Translations under genes and position numbers: made by a program | Shown here: piece by piece, positions 1-8,563 of the stretch | Layout: each line of letters starts with the position of its first letter | Position numbering within the stretch: the stretch's first letter is position 1 | Notes under the pieces: generated by a model | What the model was told of the DNA's origin: nothing | Database searches by the model: none | Seen by the model: only the letters and a program-made list of their open reading frames with translations | Assembly (NCBI GenBank): GCA_000967895.1 | Contig: FO203512.1 | Coordinates: 2,813,350 to 2,877,349 of the forward strand | DNA length: 64,000 bases | Reading direction: 5' to 3' | Origin: Oleispira antarctica RB-8 | GTDB lineage: Bacteria; Pseudomonadota; Gammaproteobacteria; Pseudomonadales; Oceanobacteraceae

Positions 1-509
1 GATATCGCATTCAAATCTGCACGCGCATAAATACCAAATGGCGTACCAATATCAACATTCAAATAACCCATTGGCATAATTACGTTTAAGTTTTCATCGA
101 TTGGCCCAGTAGGCACATCAACACTGCCATCGAACTGACGAGCGGTTAACCCGAAATTAATATCAACATAAGGAATTGGTAAAGGCACACCCCAATACAT
201 AGTTAAATCAGTGTGACTCAAATCGATTTCTGAGCTGTTACTCCCAGAAAAATCTAAATCAGTTTTCATGATTTTTATATTTGGCAGAACAGGAATCGGA
301 TGTTCAAAAGCAACAAAAAGAACATTATTAGTCTCAGAATCAATCCCTAAGTCATCATCAAGATCAAATGATGAACTTGATGAATCTTCAACTGAACCCG
401 TCGCTTCAGCATTCCACATGCTTGCGCCCGCTTTAACGGTAAATAATAAATCGGCTTGCGCCATCATTGGTGTGGCTGCGACAATCGCGACTGCTAACAA
501 TTTTTTCAT
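1..509 (-). CDS. Outer-membrane beta-barrel protein, TIGR04219-like (3' end outside window)
   Basis: The gene starts at 509 and runs off the left edge, so about 169 codons of the N-terminal part are visible. A clear Sec signal peptide (MKKLLAVAIVAATPMMAQA) is followed by alternating hydrophobic stretches typical of a beta-barrel: a strand with KAGASMW, an acidic Ser/Asp-rich loop, then repeated amphipathic strands ending in D-I-N-F-G-L and L-N-V-D-I-G. This fits the TIGR04219 family of small outer-membrane proteins of marine gammaproteobacteria. The start has a strong Shine-Dalgarno AAGGAG five bases upstream. The family function is unknown. The family assignment is by pattern recognition; the C-terminus cannot be checked. 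Confidence 0.7.
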   Translation of the reverse strand, partial: MKKLLAVAIVAATPMMAQADLLFTVKAGASMWNAEATGSVEDSSSSSFDLDDDLGIDSETNNVLFVAFEHPIPVLPNIKIMKTDLDFSGSNSSEIDLSHTDLTMYWGVPLPIPYVDINFGLTARQFDGSVDVPTGPIDENLNVIMPMGYLNVDIGTPFGIYARADLNAI

Positions 510-697
510 GCGAACTCCTTGAATAATTATTTTTTTCATTGTCTTAAGCGAAACGACAATCTTAAGATTACCCGTAGTTTGCCCTTGTTCTATGGCAAAA
601 CTCAAGCCATCGCGTTAAATAGTTTGAAATAAAACGTATTTTTGGGGAACTTTTTACAATATTAAACCTTTCACTCCACTACATCCCACAAAAAAGA
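510..697. other. Intergenic region downstream of the MBL hydrolase gene
   Basis: This 188-base AT-rich gap holds the leader of the outer-membrane protein gene. Two short imperfect inverted repeats are visible (ATTGTC/GACAAT around 539-560 and AGTTTGCC/GGCAAAACT around 576-602). Neither is followed by a convincing T-run, so I do not call a terminator. Confidence 0.4.
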
Positions 698-1459
698 CTA
701 CTTCAGCGCTCGCCAACCCGTACTTTCACCCTGAATTGCCGCATCAACATCCTTCCAATCGCATTTCAAAACATGCGCAAATTCTTTTTGTACAAGCTCC
801 AACTGATTATTCTTATCACTGATATGGCTCGCCAATACGTGCTGAATGCCAGGCCATAATAAACGCGATAATAAATCAGCAGCTTGCTGATTATTAAGAT
901 GGCCAAAATCCCCTGCGACCCGTCGCTTTAATGCTGGCGGATACGAACCTTGTTGTAATAATTGCAAATCATGATTAGCTTCGAGCAACAAGCCATGACA
1001 GTTTTGATAAGCGTCTATTACATAGGGTGTCAAAGAACCCAAATCAGACAACACACCGACTTTAAAACGCTCACTTGAGACGACAAACTGAACAGGCTCT
1101 TGCGAGTCGTGAGGCACGACAACGGTTTGAATAGAGAGATCATTAATTTGAAATTTTTCATGACTGTCAATGCATTGCCACAACGGATGATCGAGCCAGC
1201 CAGCAGAACGAGCGGTACCGTAAGTCGCATAAAAAGGCTTATCAATAGACTCACAGACAAGAGTCACGCCTTTAGCATGGTCACTGTGCTCATGGCTGAC
1301 TAATATTGCATCGATATCTGATAATTCAAGAGAGAGCTCTTGTAGGCGTATACGGGTATGCTTTCGATTAAAACCACAGTCAATTAAGACACGGCTTTTA
1401 CCACTGTCGATGACAGTAGCATTTCCTTTACTACCACTGCCTAATGATGCAAATCTCAC
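698..1459 (-). CDS. MBL-fold metallo-hydrolase (YycJ/WalJ-like)
   Basis: This 253-residue protein of the metallo-beta-lactamase superfamily carries the metal-binding motif SHEHSDH at residues 55-61 (His56, His58, Asp60, His61), with further conserved HLNNQQ and SHISDKN segments. It resembles YycJ/WalJ-type hydrolases, suspected nucleases or phosphodiesterases, and lacks a signal peptide, so it is cytoplasmic. It begins with GTG inside the end of bamC (GTGA overlap of four bases), so it is translationally coupled as the last gene of dapA-bamC-MBL. The same order is known in Pseudomonas (dapA, nlpB, MBL protein). The substrate cannot be predicted. Confidence 0.85.
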   Translation of the reverse strand: MRFASLGSGSKGNATVIDSGKSRVLIDCGFNRKHTRIRLQELSLELSDIDAILVSHEHSDHAKGVTLVCESIDKPFYATYGTARSAGWLDHPLWQCIDSHEKFQINDLSIQTVVVPHDSQEPVQFVVSSERFKVGVLSDLGSLTPYVIDAYQNCHGLLLEANHDLQLLQQGSYPPALKRRVAGDFGHLNNQQAADLLSRLLWPGIQHVLASHISDKNNQLELVQKEFAHVLKCDWKDVDAAIQGESTGWRALK

Positions 1460-2130
1460 TTCACTAGAAGTTCTTGCAAGTCAGTCAAAAAACTAACCGC
1501 CAATGCATCATCCGCTAACGTTTCTAAATCTTTTTGCAAAGATAAATACACGCCTAAACGTGAACGGTTCATCCTCAACAAATAGTCAACTTCGGCCCCT
1601 AGCTCATTGCTATTTGTTAACCACTGCCAAAAACTTTTTTCTGGGCGTTCAGCAGTTGGATCGAAAATTGTAATGTAATAGGTACCCGTTGAACGATTCA
1701 AGTCAGTGAGTGCGTAATCACTTGCGACCAAGGCTTCCGCAACGGAAGTCCAAGCAAAAGCAAAATGTCCATTTAAGCGCAATACTTGAGTACCTGCACC
1801 ATCACGCTCTAAACGAGGATTTAAAGAAACCCCCTGCAACTCAGTCAGTGATGCTGAATCTTCCTCAGCAGCAATCACAAGCGGTTGAGGGCTAGGCACA
1901 ACAAAATCACCATCCTCATCTAATTGAATCGCTGAAGCTGACGATAAGGTCACATCAGGAATGACATAAGTATCTTGGATAGGCAATTCAGCCTGACCCG
2001 CTACAGGCTGCATCCTATCTTGGGTTTCGGAATCTAAATAACCTTGAGCTCGATCACTAAACGTATCACCAAAAATGGCACTACAACCCGTTAAATTAAC
2101 CGCCAACAATAAAAATACAGCACGAATCAT
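1456..2130 (-). CDS. bamC: Outer-membrane protein assembly lipoprotein BamC (NlpB)
   Basis: BamC is an accessory lipoprotein of the BAM complex that inserts beta-barrel proteins into the outer membrane. The sequence has a short signal peptide with lipobox LTGC near residue 17, a long unstructured acidic segment, and a C-terminal helix-grip domain (SVAEAL, YYITIFDP, RLGVYLSLQKD). At 224 residues it is much shorter than the E. coli protein of about 344, and probably has only one full helix-grip domain. I chose the ATG at 2130, right after the dapA stop, over a TTG one codon upstream. Position between dapA and the MBL gene supports the call. Confidence 0.8.
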   Translation of the reverse strand: MIRAVFLLLAVNLTGCSAIFGDTFSDRAQGYLDSETQDRMQPVAGQAELPIQDTYVIPDVTLSSASAIQLDEDGDFVVPSPQPLVIAAEEDSASLTELQGVSLNPRLERDGAGTQVLRLNGHFAFAWTSVAEALVASDYALTDLNRSTGTYYITIFDPTAERPEKSFWQWLTNSNELGAEVDYLLRMNRSRLGVYLSLQKDLETLADDALAVSFLTDLQELLVK

Positions 2131-2133
2131 CAA

Positions 2134-3012
2134 TTATTTCACCAAACCAAAAGAGCTTAAAGCATCTTGCATCGTTTTACGGTACTGCTCAGCCAAAGGC
2201 GTTAACGGTAAGCGAATGCCTGCCGTCATACGACCCATTTGGTGCAAGGCCCATTTGACAGGAATTGGATTAGATTCTAAAAACATCACATGATGCATCG
2301 CCATCAACTCAGCATTTAAAGCATCCGCTTCTTCAACTTTTCCTGCTAAGGATAAACGGCATAGCTCAGCCATCTTCTTCGGCAATACATTAGCCGTCAC
2401 GGAAATATTACCATGACCACCCAGCAGTATTAACTTATACGCTGTTTCATCGTCACCAGAATACACGGCGATTTTATTACCGACTAAATCGATAACTTGC
2501 TTAGCGCGCACCAAATCGCCGGTTGCTTCTTTAATACCAATAACTTGGTCAATTTCAGCAATACGAGCAACGGTTTCAGGCAACATATCCACTGCCGTTC
2601 GGCCTGGAACATTATAAAGGATCTGCCCTAAATCAACCGCTTTAGCGATGGCTTGATGATGTAAAAATAAACCTTCTTGTGTCGGCTTATTATAATAAGG
2701 GGTAACCAACAAGCACGCATCAGCGCCAAGACGCTTAGCTTCTTGAGTCAGTTCAATAGCTTCTGACGTAGAGTTGGCTCCAGTACCTGCAATAACAGGA
2801 ATACGCCCTGCTACTGTTTTGATCACGCGCTCCATGACCGCGCAATGTTCTTTTGTATTCAGAGTCGCAGATTCGCCCGAAGTGCCTACCGCTACGATAG
2901 CGTCAGTGCCTTCTTTAATATGGAATTCAACCAGACGGTCTAGATTTTCCCAATCAATGTCACCGTTATCGTGCATAGGTGTTGCCAATGCAACAATACT
3001 GCCCGTAATCAT
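2134..3012 (-). CDS. dapA: 4-hydroxy-tetrahydrodipicolinate synthase
   Basis: DapA condenses pyruvate with aspartate semialdehyde in the first step specific to lysine and meso-diaminopimelate synthesis, feeding both protein and peptidoglycan. The 292-residue TIM barrel has the expected length. Lys161 in GIKEAT forms the Schiff base, Tyr133 in LYNVPGR is the conserved proton-relay tyrosine, and GTSGES lies at 43-48. It heads a tight operon with bamC (stop and start almost abutting) and the MBL hydrolase, the usual arrangement in Pseudomonas relatives. The homoserine branch of the same pathway (hom, thrC) lies 50 kb further on in this window. Confidence 0.97.
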   Translation of the reverse strand: MITGSIVALATPMHDNGDIDWENLDRLVEFHIKEGTDAIVAVGTSGESATLNTKEHCAVMERVIKTVAGRIPVIAGTGANSTSEAIELTQEAKRLGADACLLVTPYYNKPTQEGLFLHHQAIAKAVDLGQILYNVPGRTAVDMLPETVARIAEIDQVIGIKEATGDLVRAKQVIDLVGNKIAVYSGDDETAYKLILLGGHGNISVTANVLPKKMAELCRLSLAGKVEEADALNAELMAMHHVMFLESNPIPVKWALHQMGRMTAGIRLPLTPLAEQYRKTMQDALSSFGLVK

Positions 3013-3091
3013 CCGCTAAGACTCCAAATTAAACTTTAAATCAAACTAAACGCGCATATTACTCATCAGCGCCTTTGCTTACAAGCAACAA

Positions 3092-4177
3092 TCATCGCTC
3101 ATTACCGGATTGCGCCGGCTCAACCATTTTTATCGCCTGTGGCCAAGCGGTTAAAATAGCTTTAAACAAGGTCGCCAATGGAATCGCAAAGAAAACACCC
3201 CAAAAACCCCAAATACCACCAAAGGCTAATACTGCAACAATAATGGCCACCGGGTGTAAATTGACCGCCTCAGAAAACAGTAAGGGCACCAAAACATTGC
3301 CATCTAATGCCTGAATAATCCCATAAATCAATAAACAGTAAAATAAGGTTTCGCCGTAACCAAACTGAAAATACGCAATCAGCGCCACGGGCACTGTAAC
3401 AACAGCGGCACCGATATAGGGAATTAAAACAGACAAGCCAACTAAAATAGCCAGCAACTCGGCGTATTGCAGATCAAATACAATAAACCCGATGTAAGTG
3501 ACACCGCCGACTATCATAATTTCTACCACCTTACCCCGAATATAATTCGCAATTTGAACTTCCATCTCTGCCCAAATCGTATTCATAAGACGACGATCTT
3601 TGGGTAAAAATGCCAGAAAAAACTGTATTATTTTGGAGCCATCTTTTAAAAAGAAAAACACCAAAATAGGCACCAGAACCAGATAGATTAATATGGTAAT
3701 AGCCCCTGGAATACTATGGAATGAAAAAGACAAAATCCACTGCCCTAAAGAAGCCAGCTCTTTTCCAACCTGCCCTGTCCATTCCCTCACCTGAAGCTCA
3801 CTAATTAAATCAGGGTAGCGCTCTGGCAATAACATCAACAAGCCCTGACCCTGAGTTAACATTTTAGGCAGCTCATAAAATAACTGACCCGCCTGGGAGA
3901 TAGTCGCAGGGATGACCACAAACAATATGGCCAGAAAGACACCTACAAATAACGTAAACATAATAAGAGTCGATATTAAGTTACCTAAGCCCTTACGCTT
4001 ACAATAGCTCATGCCGCCTTGCAGTAAATAAGCTATAATAATAGCGATAAATACAGGTGCCAGTACAGAACCGAACCCAATAATGACAGCGAAGCATGAG
4101 ACCAGCAGCAATAAAAAAATGAGCGCTTCTTCATCTGAGAAATAGCGATCCATCCATCCCTTGAAAACCTTTAACAT
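3092..4177 (-). CDS. AI-2E/PerM family transporter
   Basis: This is a 361-residue inner-membrane protein of the AI-2E transporter (PerM/YdiK) superfamily. It shows hydrophobic segments near residues 20-70 (two or three helices), 145-185, and a dense C-terminal block from 215 to 345. The family signature is visible as GKVVEI and VGLSVLIPYIGA, followed by LLIYGIIQALDGNVLVPLLF. Family members move small solutes or Na+/H+, and the name AI-2E is not diagnostic of a substrate. It starts six bases after the stop of the upstream TusA-like gene, so the two are likely co-transcribed, as in Pseudomonas (PA1006-PA1007 order). Confidence 0.88.
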   Translation of the reverse strand: MLKVFKGWMDRYFSDEEALIFLLLLVSCFAVIIGFGSVLAPVFIAIIIAYLLQGGMSYCKRKGLGNLISTLIMFTLFVGVFLAILFVVIPATISQAGQLFYELPKMLTQGQGLLMLLPERYPDLISELQVREWTGQVGKELASLGQWILSFSFHSIPGAITILIYLVLVPILVFFFLKDGSKIIQFFLAFLPKDRRLMNTIWAEMEVQIANYIRGKVVEIMIVGGVTYIGFIVFDLQYAELLAILVGLSVLIPYIGAAVVTVPVALIAYFQFGYGETLFYCLLIYGIIQALDGNVLVPLLFSEAVNLHPVAIIVAVLAFGGIWGFWGVFFAIPLATLFKAILTAWPQAIKMVEPAQSGNER

Positions 4178-4183
4178 ACTTAC

Positions 4184-4462
4184 TTACAATCCTTTTTTAA
4201 TAATAAATCGATAATATTCAGTCGTTTTGTCTACACTAACAAGATCAGAACTAACAAGATCTGCGCTTACCAATGTATTTTCAGTAATTTCTGAAAATTT
4301 ATGAAAATCAGCCCAAGATCCCGAATCAGTTGTTTCAATGTACATAAGCTGCCCAGGCTCCAATTTTTTTAACGCCAACTTCATTTTCAGTAAAGGCAAA
4401 GGACAGGCCAATCCCTTTAAATCGAGATTTTGAGTAATTTTTTGTTTATTTTGCTCTAACAC
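4184..4462 (-). CDS. TusA-family sulfur-carrier protein
   Basis: This 92-residue TusA/SirA-like protein has the signature cysteine in LACPLPLLKMK near residue 20, the site of the persulfide in this family. TusA-like proteins pass sulfur in tRNA thiolation, molybdenum-cofactor synthesis or general sulfur trafficking. The position next to the PerM-like gene and near nadA matches the Pseudomonas PA1006 locus, whose product is implicated in molybdenum and sulfur homeostasis, more than E. coli tusA itself. It begins with GTG. The C-terminal half carries a short duplicated segment (SADLVSSDLVSVD), an unusual low-complexity insertion for so small a protein. Confidence 0.85.
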   Translation of the reverse strand: MLEQNKQKITQNLDLKGLACPLPLLKMKLALKKLEPGQLMYIETTDSGSWADFHKFSEITENTLVSADLVSSDLVSVDKTTEYYRFIIKKGL

Positions 4463-4576
4463 AATGGCACCAATAACAAATGTAAGGCAACATTATAGCA
4501 GTGCATTGATCTGAGAATCATTTATGATTTCCACTGTCTATACTACTGAGACCTCAATAAAGGAATTTTATTACCG

Positions 4577-6049
4577 ATGGCCACCAAAACGCCTCGCTCC
4601 ACTTCATTAAAGTTCATCATTGCCGCCATTATTTATACAGCATTCAGTGCCCAATTAAGTTTTTCTGCCAGTAATGAACTACCCGAACTTGGCGATTCTA
4701 CTTCAGGCTTTGTCTCTCAATCTCAAGAACATCAGCTCGGCCGAATTTGGCTGCGTCAACTTAGAGCTCAAACACTAACAATAAACGATCCACTGACAAT
4801 TTCTTTTATTGAAGAATTAATTTTTCGCTTAGCACCCCATAGCGAAGTTCGTGACCATCGCTTTGAATTTGTCGTCATTGACCAAGGCGAGCTCAATGCT
4901 TTTGCCGTCCCTGGCGGCATTATCGGAATTAACCTCGGTATTTTCTTACACGCAGAAGACGAAGATGAAATCTCCTCGATTCTCGCCCACGAACTTGCCC
5001 ACCTAAGCCAACGCCATTTTGCCCGTCAAATCGAAAACTCTGAGCGCCAAGCCCCAATAGCCATCGCTTCATTACTGGCCAGCATATTATTAATCGCCTC
5101 AAATAATGCCGACGCAGGCTTTGCAGGCTTAATCGGTAGCCAGGCCGCCTCTATACAAAACCAACTCGCTTATAGCCGTGATTGGGAGCGTGAAGCCGAT
5201 CGTACTGGCATGAAAACCTTAGTTAATTCTGGCCTAGACCCCCACGCAATGTCTTCTATGTTCCAACACATGCTCGCGGCTAATCGCTACAACGAGCGCC
5301 CACCAGAATTTTTGATGACCCACCCAATTACCGATACCCGAGTATCTGATGCTGCTAACCGCTCACAAGCCTTTAAGATAAAAGAACGAACACGTAGTTT
5401 TAATTTCCTGATCATGCAGCAGCAAGCAGAGATACGCTACTTAATTCCTATAGCGGATCAATTTTCTTATTTCGACAAAGCATTAAAAGCCACCACCAAC
5501 AAGAAAGAAAAAGACAGCTATCGCTATAGCAAAGCCTGGGTTCAGTTTCAAGCACGTGATTATCAGCAAGCATGGGAGTCGCTATCCTCGATAACTAAAG
5601 GCAATCAAGACCAACCCGCCGTTGCCATATTAATGTCACAAGTACTGGATAAACTCAATCAAACCAAGAAAGCAATAGCCTACCTACAAGACGCTTATCA
5701 GTTGCGTCCCGATAGCTACCCTATCGCTATTAGTCTTGCCAAACTCATGAGCCAAAATGGTCAAGCTAAAGCAGTATTAGCAGACATACAGCGCTGGTCA
5801 GAGCGTCGTAACACTGACCCTATTATATGGAATCAACTAGCAGATACTGCAAATGAAGCGAAGGAATTATTATTGTCGTATCGTGCAAAAAGTGAATATT
5901 TCTTTTTGATGGGGCAAAAAAATAAAGCCATAAAACAATTACAATTTGCCATTGAATACGCAGAAAAGAACGGGAACTTTCAGCAACAAACACGACTGAA
6001 GCAGCGCTTGATACAAATATCAGAAGAGAAAGAGTCACTCGACCTTTAA
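4577..6049 (+). CDS. bepA: Beta-barrel assembly-enhancing protease BepA-like (M48)
   Basis: This is a periplasmic M48 zinc metalloprotease with a TPR tail, 490 residues (E. coli BepA 487). A signal peptide covers about residues 1-32. The zinc site is HELAH at 138-142, with a further glutamate in EREAD at 204-208. From about residue 310 to the end there are TPR-like helical repeats (YLQDAYQLRPDSYPIA and others). In E. coli BepA degrades misfolded LptD/BamA and promotes outer-membrane protein assembly. It is transcribed opposite to its neighbours, between tusA and nadA as in Pseudomonas. The start has AGGAATTT upstream. Confidence 0.92.
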   Translation: MATKTPRSTSLKFIIAAIIYTAFSAQLSFSASNELPELGDSTSGFVSQSQEHQLGRIWLRQLRAQTLTINDPLTISFIEELIFRLAPHSEVRDHRFEFVVIDQGELNAFAVPGGIIGINLGIFLHAEDEDEISSILAHELAHLSQRHFARQIENSERQAPIAIASLLASILLIASNNADAGFAGLIGSQAASIQNQLAYSRDWEREADRTGMKTLVNSGLDPHAMSSMFQHMLAANRYNERPPEFLMTHPITDTRVSDAANRSQAFKIKERTRSFNFLIMQQQAEIRYLIPIADQFSYFDKALKATTNKKEKDSYRYSKAWVQFQARDYQQAWESLSSITKGNQDQPAVAILMSQVLDKLNQTKKAIAYLQDAYQLRPDSYPIAISLAKLMSQNGQAKAVLADIQRWSERRNTDPIIWNQLADTANEAKELLLSYRAKSEYFFLMGQKNKAIKQLQFAIEYAEKNGNFQQQTRLKQRLIQISEEKESLDL

Positions 6050-6097
6050 TAAAGGCTGAATGACCCTGATTACAAATTTTCTAATGAATACAGTGGT

Positions 6098-7147
6098 TTA
6101 TTTATCAGGCGTAAAAGATAGCATACGATTTAAAGACTTAATCGCGTTTAAACGTACACTTTCTTCAACCACTATTTCTTGATGACCTAATTTGAGTACA
6201 TCACGCAAATTCGTTAATCCATTCATCGCCATCCAAGGACAATGCGCACAACTCTTGCAAGTTGCACCGTTACCCCCTGTCGGTGCTTCGATTAATAGTT
6301 TATCTGGCGCTGCTTGCTGCATTTTATAAAAAATGGCTTTATCGGTAGCGACAATCAACTGCTTATTCGGCAAATTTTTCGCCGCTGCAATCAGCTGCGA
6401 GGTTGAACCCACCTCATCCGCCAAATCCACAACACTTTGTGGTGATTCTGGGTGCACTAAAATAGCAGCATCAGGATATACTGATTTTAAATCGACTAAC
6501 GCCTTAGCTTTAAATTCGTCATGGACAATACAGGCACTATCCCATATCAACATGTCCGCGCCAGTTTCTTTCGCCACATAGTTACCTAGGTGCTTATCTG
6601 GCGCCCAAATAATTTGTTCACCTTGATCGGTCAAATGCTTAACAACCTGCAAGGCAATACTCGACGTTACTACCCAATCAGCACGCGCCTTAACCGCAGC
6701 GGAGGTATTGGCATACACCACCACCGTGCGCTCTGGATGCTGATCACAATAATCTGAGAACTCATCAATAGGGCAACCTAAATCCAGCGAGCACGTAGCC
6801 TCTAACGTCGGCATAAGCACACGTTTCTCAGGGCTCAATATTTTTGCCGTTTCGCCCATAAATTTAACGCCCACAACCACCAAGGTCGAAGCAGGATGGT
6901 CACGGCCAAAGCGAGCCATTTCTAACGAGTCAGCGACACAGCCACCCGTTTCTTCGGCTAACGCCTGTAATTCTGGATCGGTGTAATAATGAGCAACCAT
7001 CACCGCATCCTCTTGTTTAAGAAGCTGCTTAATTTCTGTAATGAGAAGAGTTTTTTCGTCAGCGTCAGCGGCCACTACTGCTTCAATTTTAGCGTTTAGA
7101 TGATCACGTACGAATTGTGATTCTTCATTTACAACGGAGCTAGTCAT
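6098..7147 (-). CDS. nadA: Quinolinate synthase NadA
   Basis: NadA makes quinolinate from iminoaspartate and dihydroxyacetone phosphate in de novo NAD synthesis and needs a [4Fe-4S] cluster. The 349-residue protein has the three expected cluster cysteines: Cys119 ([11 protein letters not shown]), Cys206 (DSACIV) and Cys303 ([10 protein letters not shown]), each at the E. coli position plus six. [10 protein letters not shown] and GGCVADS are further family landmarks. It is the last gene before a convergent bepA and lies downstream of two tRNA-Lys genes, as in Pseudomonas. The start at 7147 has a rather distant AGGA. Confidence 0.97.
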   Translation of the reverse strand: MTSSVVNEESQFVRDHLNAKIEAVVAADADEKTLLITEIKQLLKQEDAVMVAHYYTDPELQALAEETGGCVADSLEMARFGRDHPASTLVVVGVKFMGETAKILSPEKRVLMPTLEATCSLDLGCPIDEFSDYCDQHPERTVVVYANTSAAVKARADWVVTSSIALQVVKHLTDQGEQIIWAPDKHLGNYVAKETGADMLIWDSACIVHDEFKAKALVDLKSVYPDAAILVHPESPQSVVDLADEVGSTSQLIAAAKNLPNKQLIVATDKAIFYKMQQAAPDKLLIEAPTGGNGATCKSCAHCPWMAMNGLTNLRDVLKLGHQEIVVEESVRLNAIKSLNRMLSFTPDK

Positions 7148-7280
7148 AAAGGCAAACTTTCCTGCGGAGCTAGATTAAGGACCTTAAAGAGATCGAGAGA
7201 GTAAAAATATGGGGACGAAGTATACCACATTCAAGTGCAAGGCTAATGACATAACACAAGGGATATATATTACAGACATA

Positions 7281-7311
7281 AAAAAAGGGGTAAGCTCTAC
7301 GCTTACCCCTT
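7281..7311 (-). terminator. Rho-independent terminator after tRNA-Lys
   Basis: A perfect 11-bp inverted repeat (AAGGGGTAAGC with a 5-base loop) is followed on the minus strand by six Ts. It lies 11 bases past the end of the proximal tRNA-Lys gene and upstream of nadA, so it should end tRNA transcripts before nadA. Confidence 0.85.
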
Positions 7312-7321
7312 CTCTATATAG

Positions 7322-7397
7322 TGGTGGGCCGTGTGCGACTTGAACGCACGGCCAATTGGTTAAAAGCCAACTGCTCTACCAACTGAGCTAACGGCCC
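7322..7397 (-). tRNA. tRNA-Lys (anticodon TTT), copy 1
   Basis: A 76-base cloverleaf reads on the minus strand from GGGCCGT to the encoded CCA end. The anticodon loop is CTTTTAA with stem TTGG/CCAA, giving anticodon TTT. D-loop AGCTCAGTTGGTAGAGC and T-loop TTCAAGT are canonical. It differs from the second copy at two bases, one in the variable loop and one in the T-loop. Confidence 0.97.
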
Positions 7398-7479
7398 AAA
7401 TTCTTTTATAGTTGCTTAATCAATAAGCTTCTAGAACTTGGTAGTAAGTCACTAACCTTACCCGATCTCTATGCTGCGT

Positions 7480-7507
7480 AGTATACTGAGTTAATAATAA
7501 TTGTCAA
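7480..7507 (-). promoter_or_regulatory. Sigma-70 promoter for tRNA-Lys copy 1
   Basis: TTGACA, a 16-base spacer and TATACT on the minus strand make a near-consensus promoter about 80 bases upstream of the tRNA 5' end. It would give the proximal tRNA-Lys its own transcript with a leader of roughly 75 bases. Confidence 0.7.
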
Positions 7508-7527
7508 CGTTTTCAGTAACTTACAAC

Positions 7528-7551
7528 AATATATTTTTTAAAAAATATATT
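7528..7551. repeat. 24-bp perfect AT-only palindrome between the tRNA-Lys genes
   Basis: AATATATTTTTT is followed directly by its exact complement AAAAAATATATT. The palindrome lies just past tRNA-Lys copy 2 and just upstream of the promoter of copy 1. It contains no G or C, so it would be a weak hairpin. It may help end the distal tRNA transcript or be a protein or DNA-bending site. Confidence 0.6.
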
Positions 7552-7560
7552 CTCGCTTAA

Positions 7561-7636
7561 TGGTGGGCCGTGTGCGACTCGAACGCACGACCAATTGGTT
7601 AAAAGCCAACTGCTCTACCAACTGAGCTAACGGCCC
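7561..7636 (-). tRNA. tRNA-Lys (anticodon TTT), copy 2
   Basis: A 76-base cloverleaf with the same acceptor stem and anticodon (TTT) as copy 1 and an encoded CCA. The T-loop here is TTCGAGT. It lies downstream of cpoB and 163 bases upstream of copy 1 on the same strand. Confidence 0.97.
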
Positions 7637-7652
7637 TTAAGCGAGGAGGCAT

Positions 7653-7680
7653 ATAATACTGATTTATTTTTCTTGCGCAA
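7653..7680 (-). promoter_or_regulatory. Promoter for tRNA-Lys copy 2
   Basis: TTGCGC, a 16-base spacer and TATTAT on the minus strand, followed by a GC-rich stretch (GCCTCCTCGC) just before the tRNA. A GC-rich discriminator near the start is typical of stringently controlled stable-RNA promoters; that control is inferred here. Confidence 0.6.
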
Positions 7681-7753
7681 GCCTTTTTTTAAAAAAATCT
7701 ATAAAAGACAATTACTTGCAAAAATAACCTAGTATGTAAAAACCTAAACCCTA

Positions 7754-8557
7754 CTATTTTGATGCTTCTAACCTAGCAAGATAGCGCTCAGCGAGACGTA
7801 CAGCCGAATCAGAGATGCCAGGGTATTGTTTAATAACCAGCTTTAAGATCTCTTTTGCTTTCACCGTATTACCACTGCGATCGTAAGATACGGCCAGCTT
7901 ATAATGCGAATCAGCGGCCTTGTTATGATCAGGGTGCTGACCAACAACGGCTTCGAATTGCTTAATCGCTAAATCAAAATGACTTTCCGCCAGCTGCACT
8001 TCCCCCGACCAATATAATGCATTGGCCGCTAAAGCATGCTTGGGATAAGTTTTAGCAAATAGATCGAGCTGCTCAAGTGCGCGAGCAAAATCTTTCTTTT
8101 TAATAAAAGACATCGCATTCGCATACAAATCATCTGCAGGTAAAACGCTGGATTGACCATTACTTGGCGTCGCTTTTGGCACCGCCGCATTAACAGGCGA
8201 ACTTAACAAGTCAGACATTCGTCGATCAAGATCGAGATAGCGCTGCTGCTGCTGTTTTTGTAATCGTTCAATCTTGTGATTTTGCTCTTCTACCGTGCCT
8301 CTCAATTCAGCAATTTCTTGCTGCATTGCTTCGACCATAGTCAACAGTTCAACTTGTAACGATGGCTGAGCAGGAGAGCGGCTATTAGCAAAAGAAGCAT
8401 TGCCAGCAGGAGTGGAGCGAACAGAAGGTTGTGATACGACAGGAGCGGACTTAACAGCAGGTTTAGCAGCAGGCCCTTGGCCTACTGCTACCCAGCCATC
8501 TTCCGCTGCACTGAACATAGATATCATCAGTGCTAGAGGTAAGACTGTATATTTCAT
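7754..8557 (-). CDS. cpoB: Cell division coordinator CpoB (YbgF)
   Basis: CpoB is the periplasmic Tol-Pal partner that links outer-membrane constriction with septal peptidoglycan synthesis by PBP1B. The 267 residues comprise a signal peptide (cleavage near residue 18), a Gln-rich trimerising coiled coil at about 70-105, including a QKQQQQR run, and three TPR-like repeats from about 145 to the end (LYANAMSFIKKKDFARALEQLDLFAKTYP and so on). It starts six bases after the pal stop, so it is the last gene of the tol-pal operon, as in E. coli and Pseudomonas. Confidence 0.93.
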   Translation of the reverse strand: MKYTVLPLALMISMFSAAEDGWVAVGQGPAAKPAVKSAPVVSQPSVRSTPAGNASFANSRSPAQPSLQVELLTMVEAMQQEIAELRGTVEEQNHKIERLQKQQQQRYLDLDRRMSDLLSSPVNAAVPKATPSNGQSSVLPADDLYANAMSFIKKKDFARALEQLDLFAKTYPKHALAANALYWSGEVQLAESHFDLAIKQFEAVVGQHPDHNKAADSHYKLAVSYDRSGNTVKAKEILKLVIKQYPGISDSAVRLAERYLARLEASK

Positions 8558-8563
8558 TAGAAA

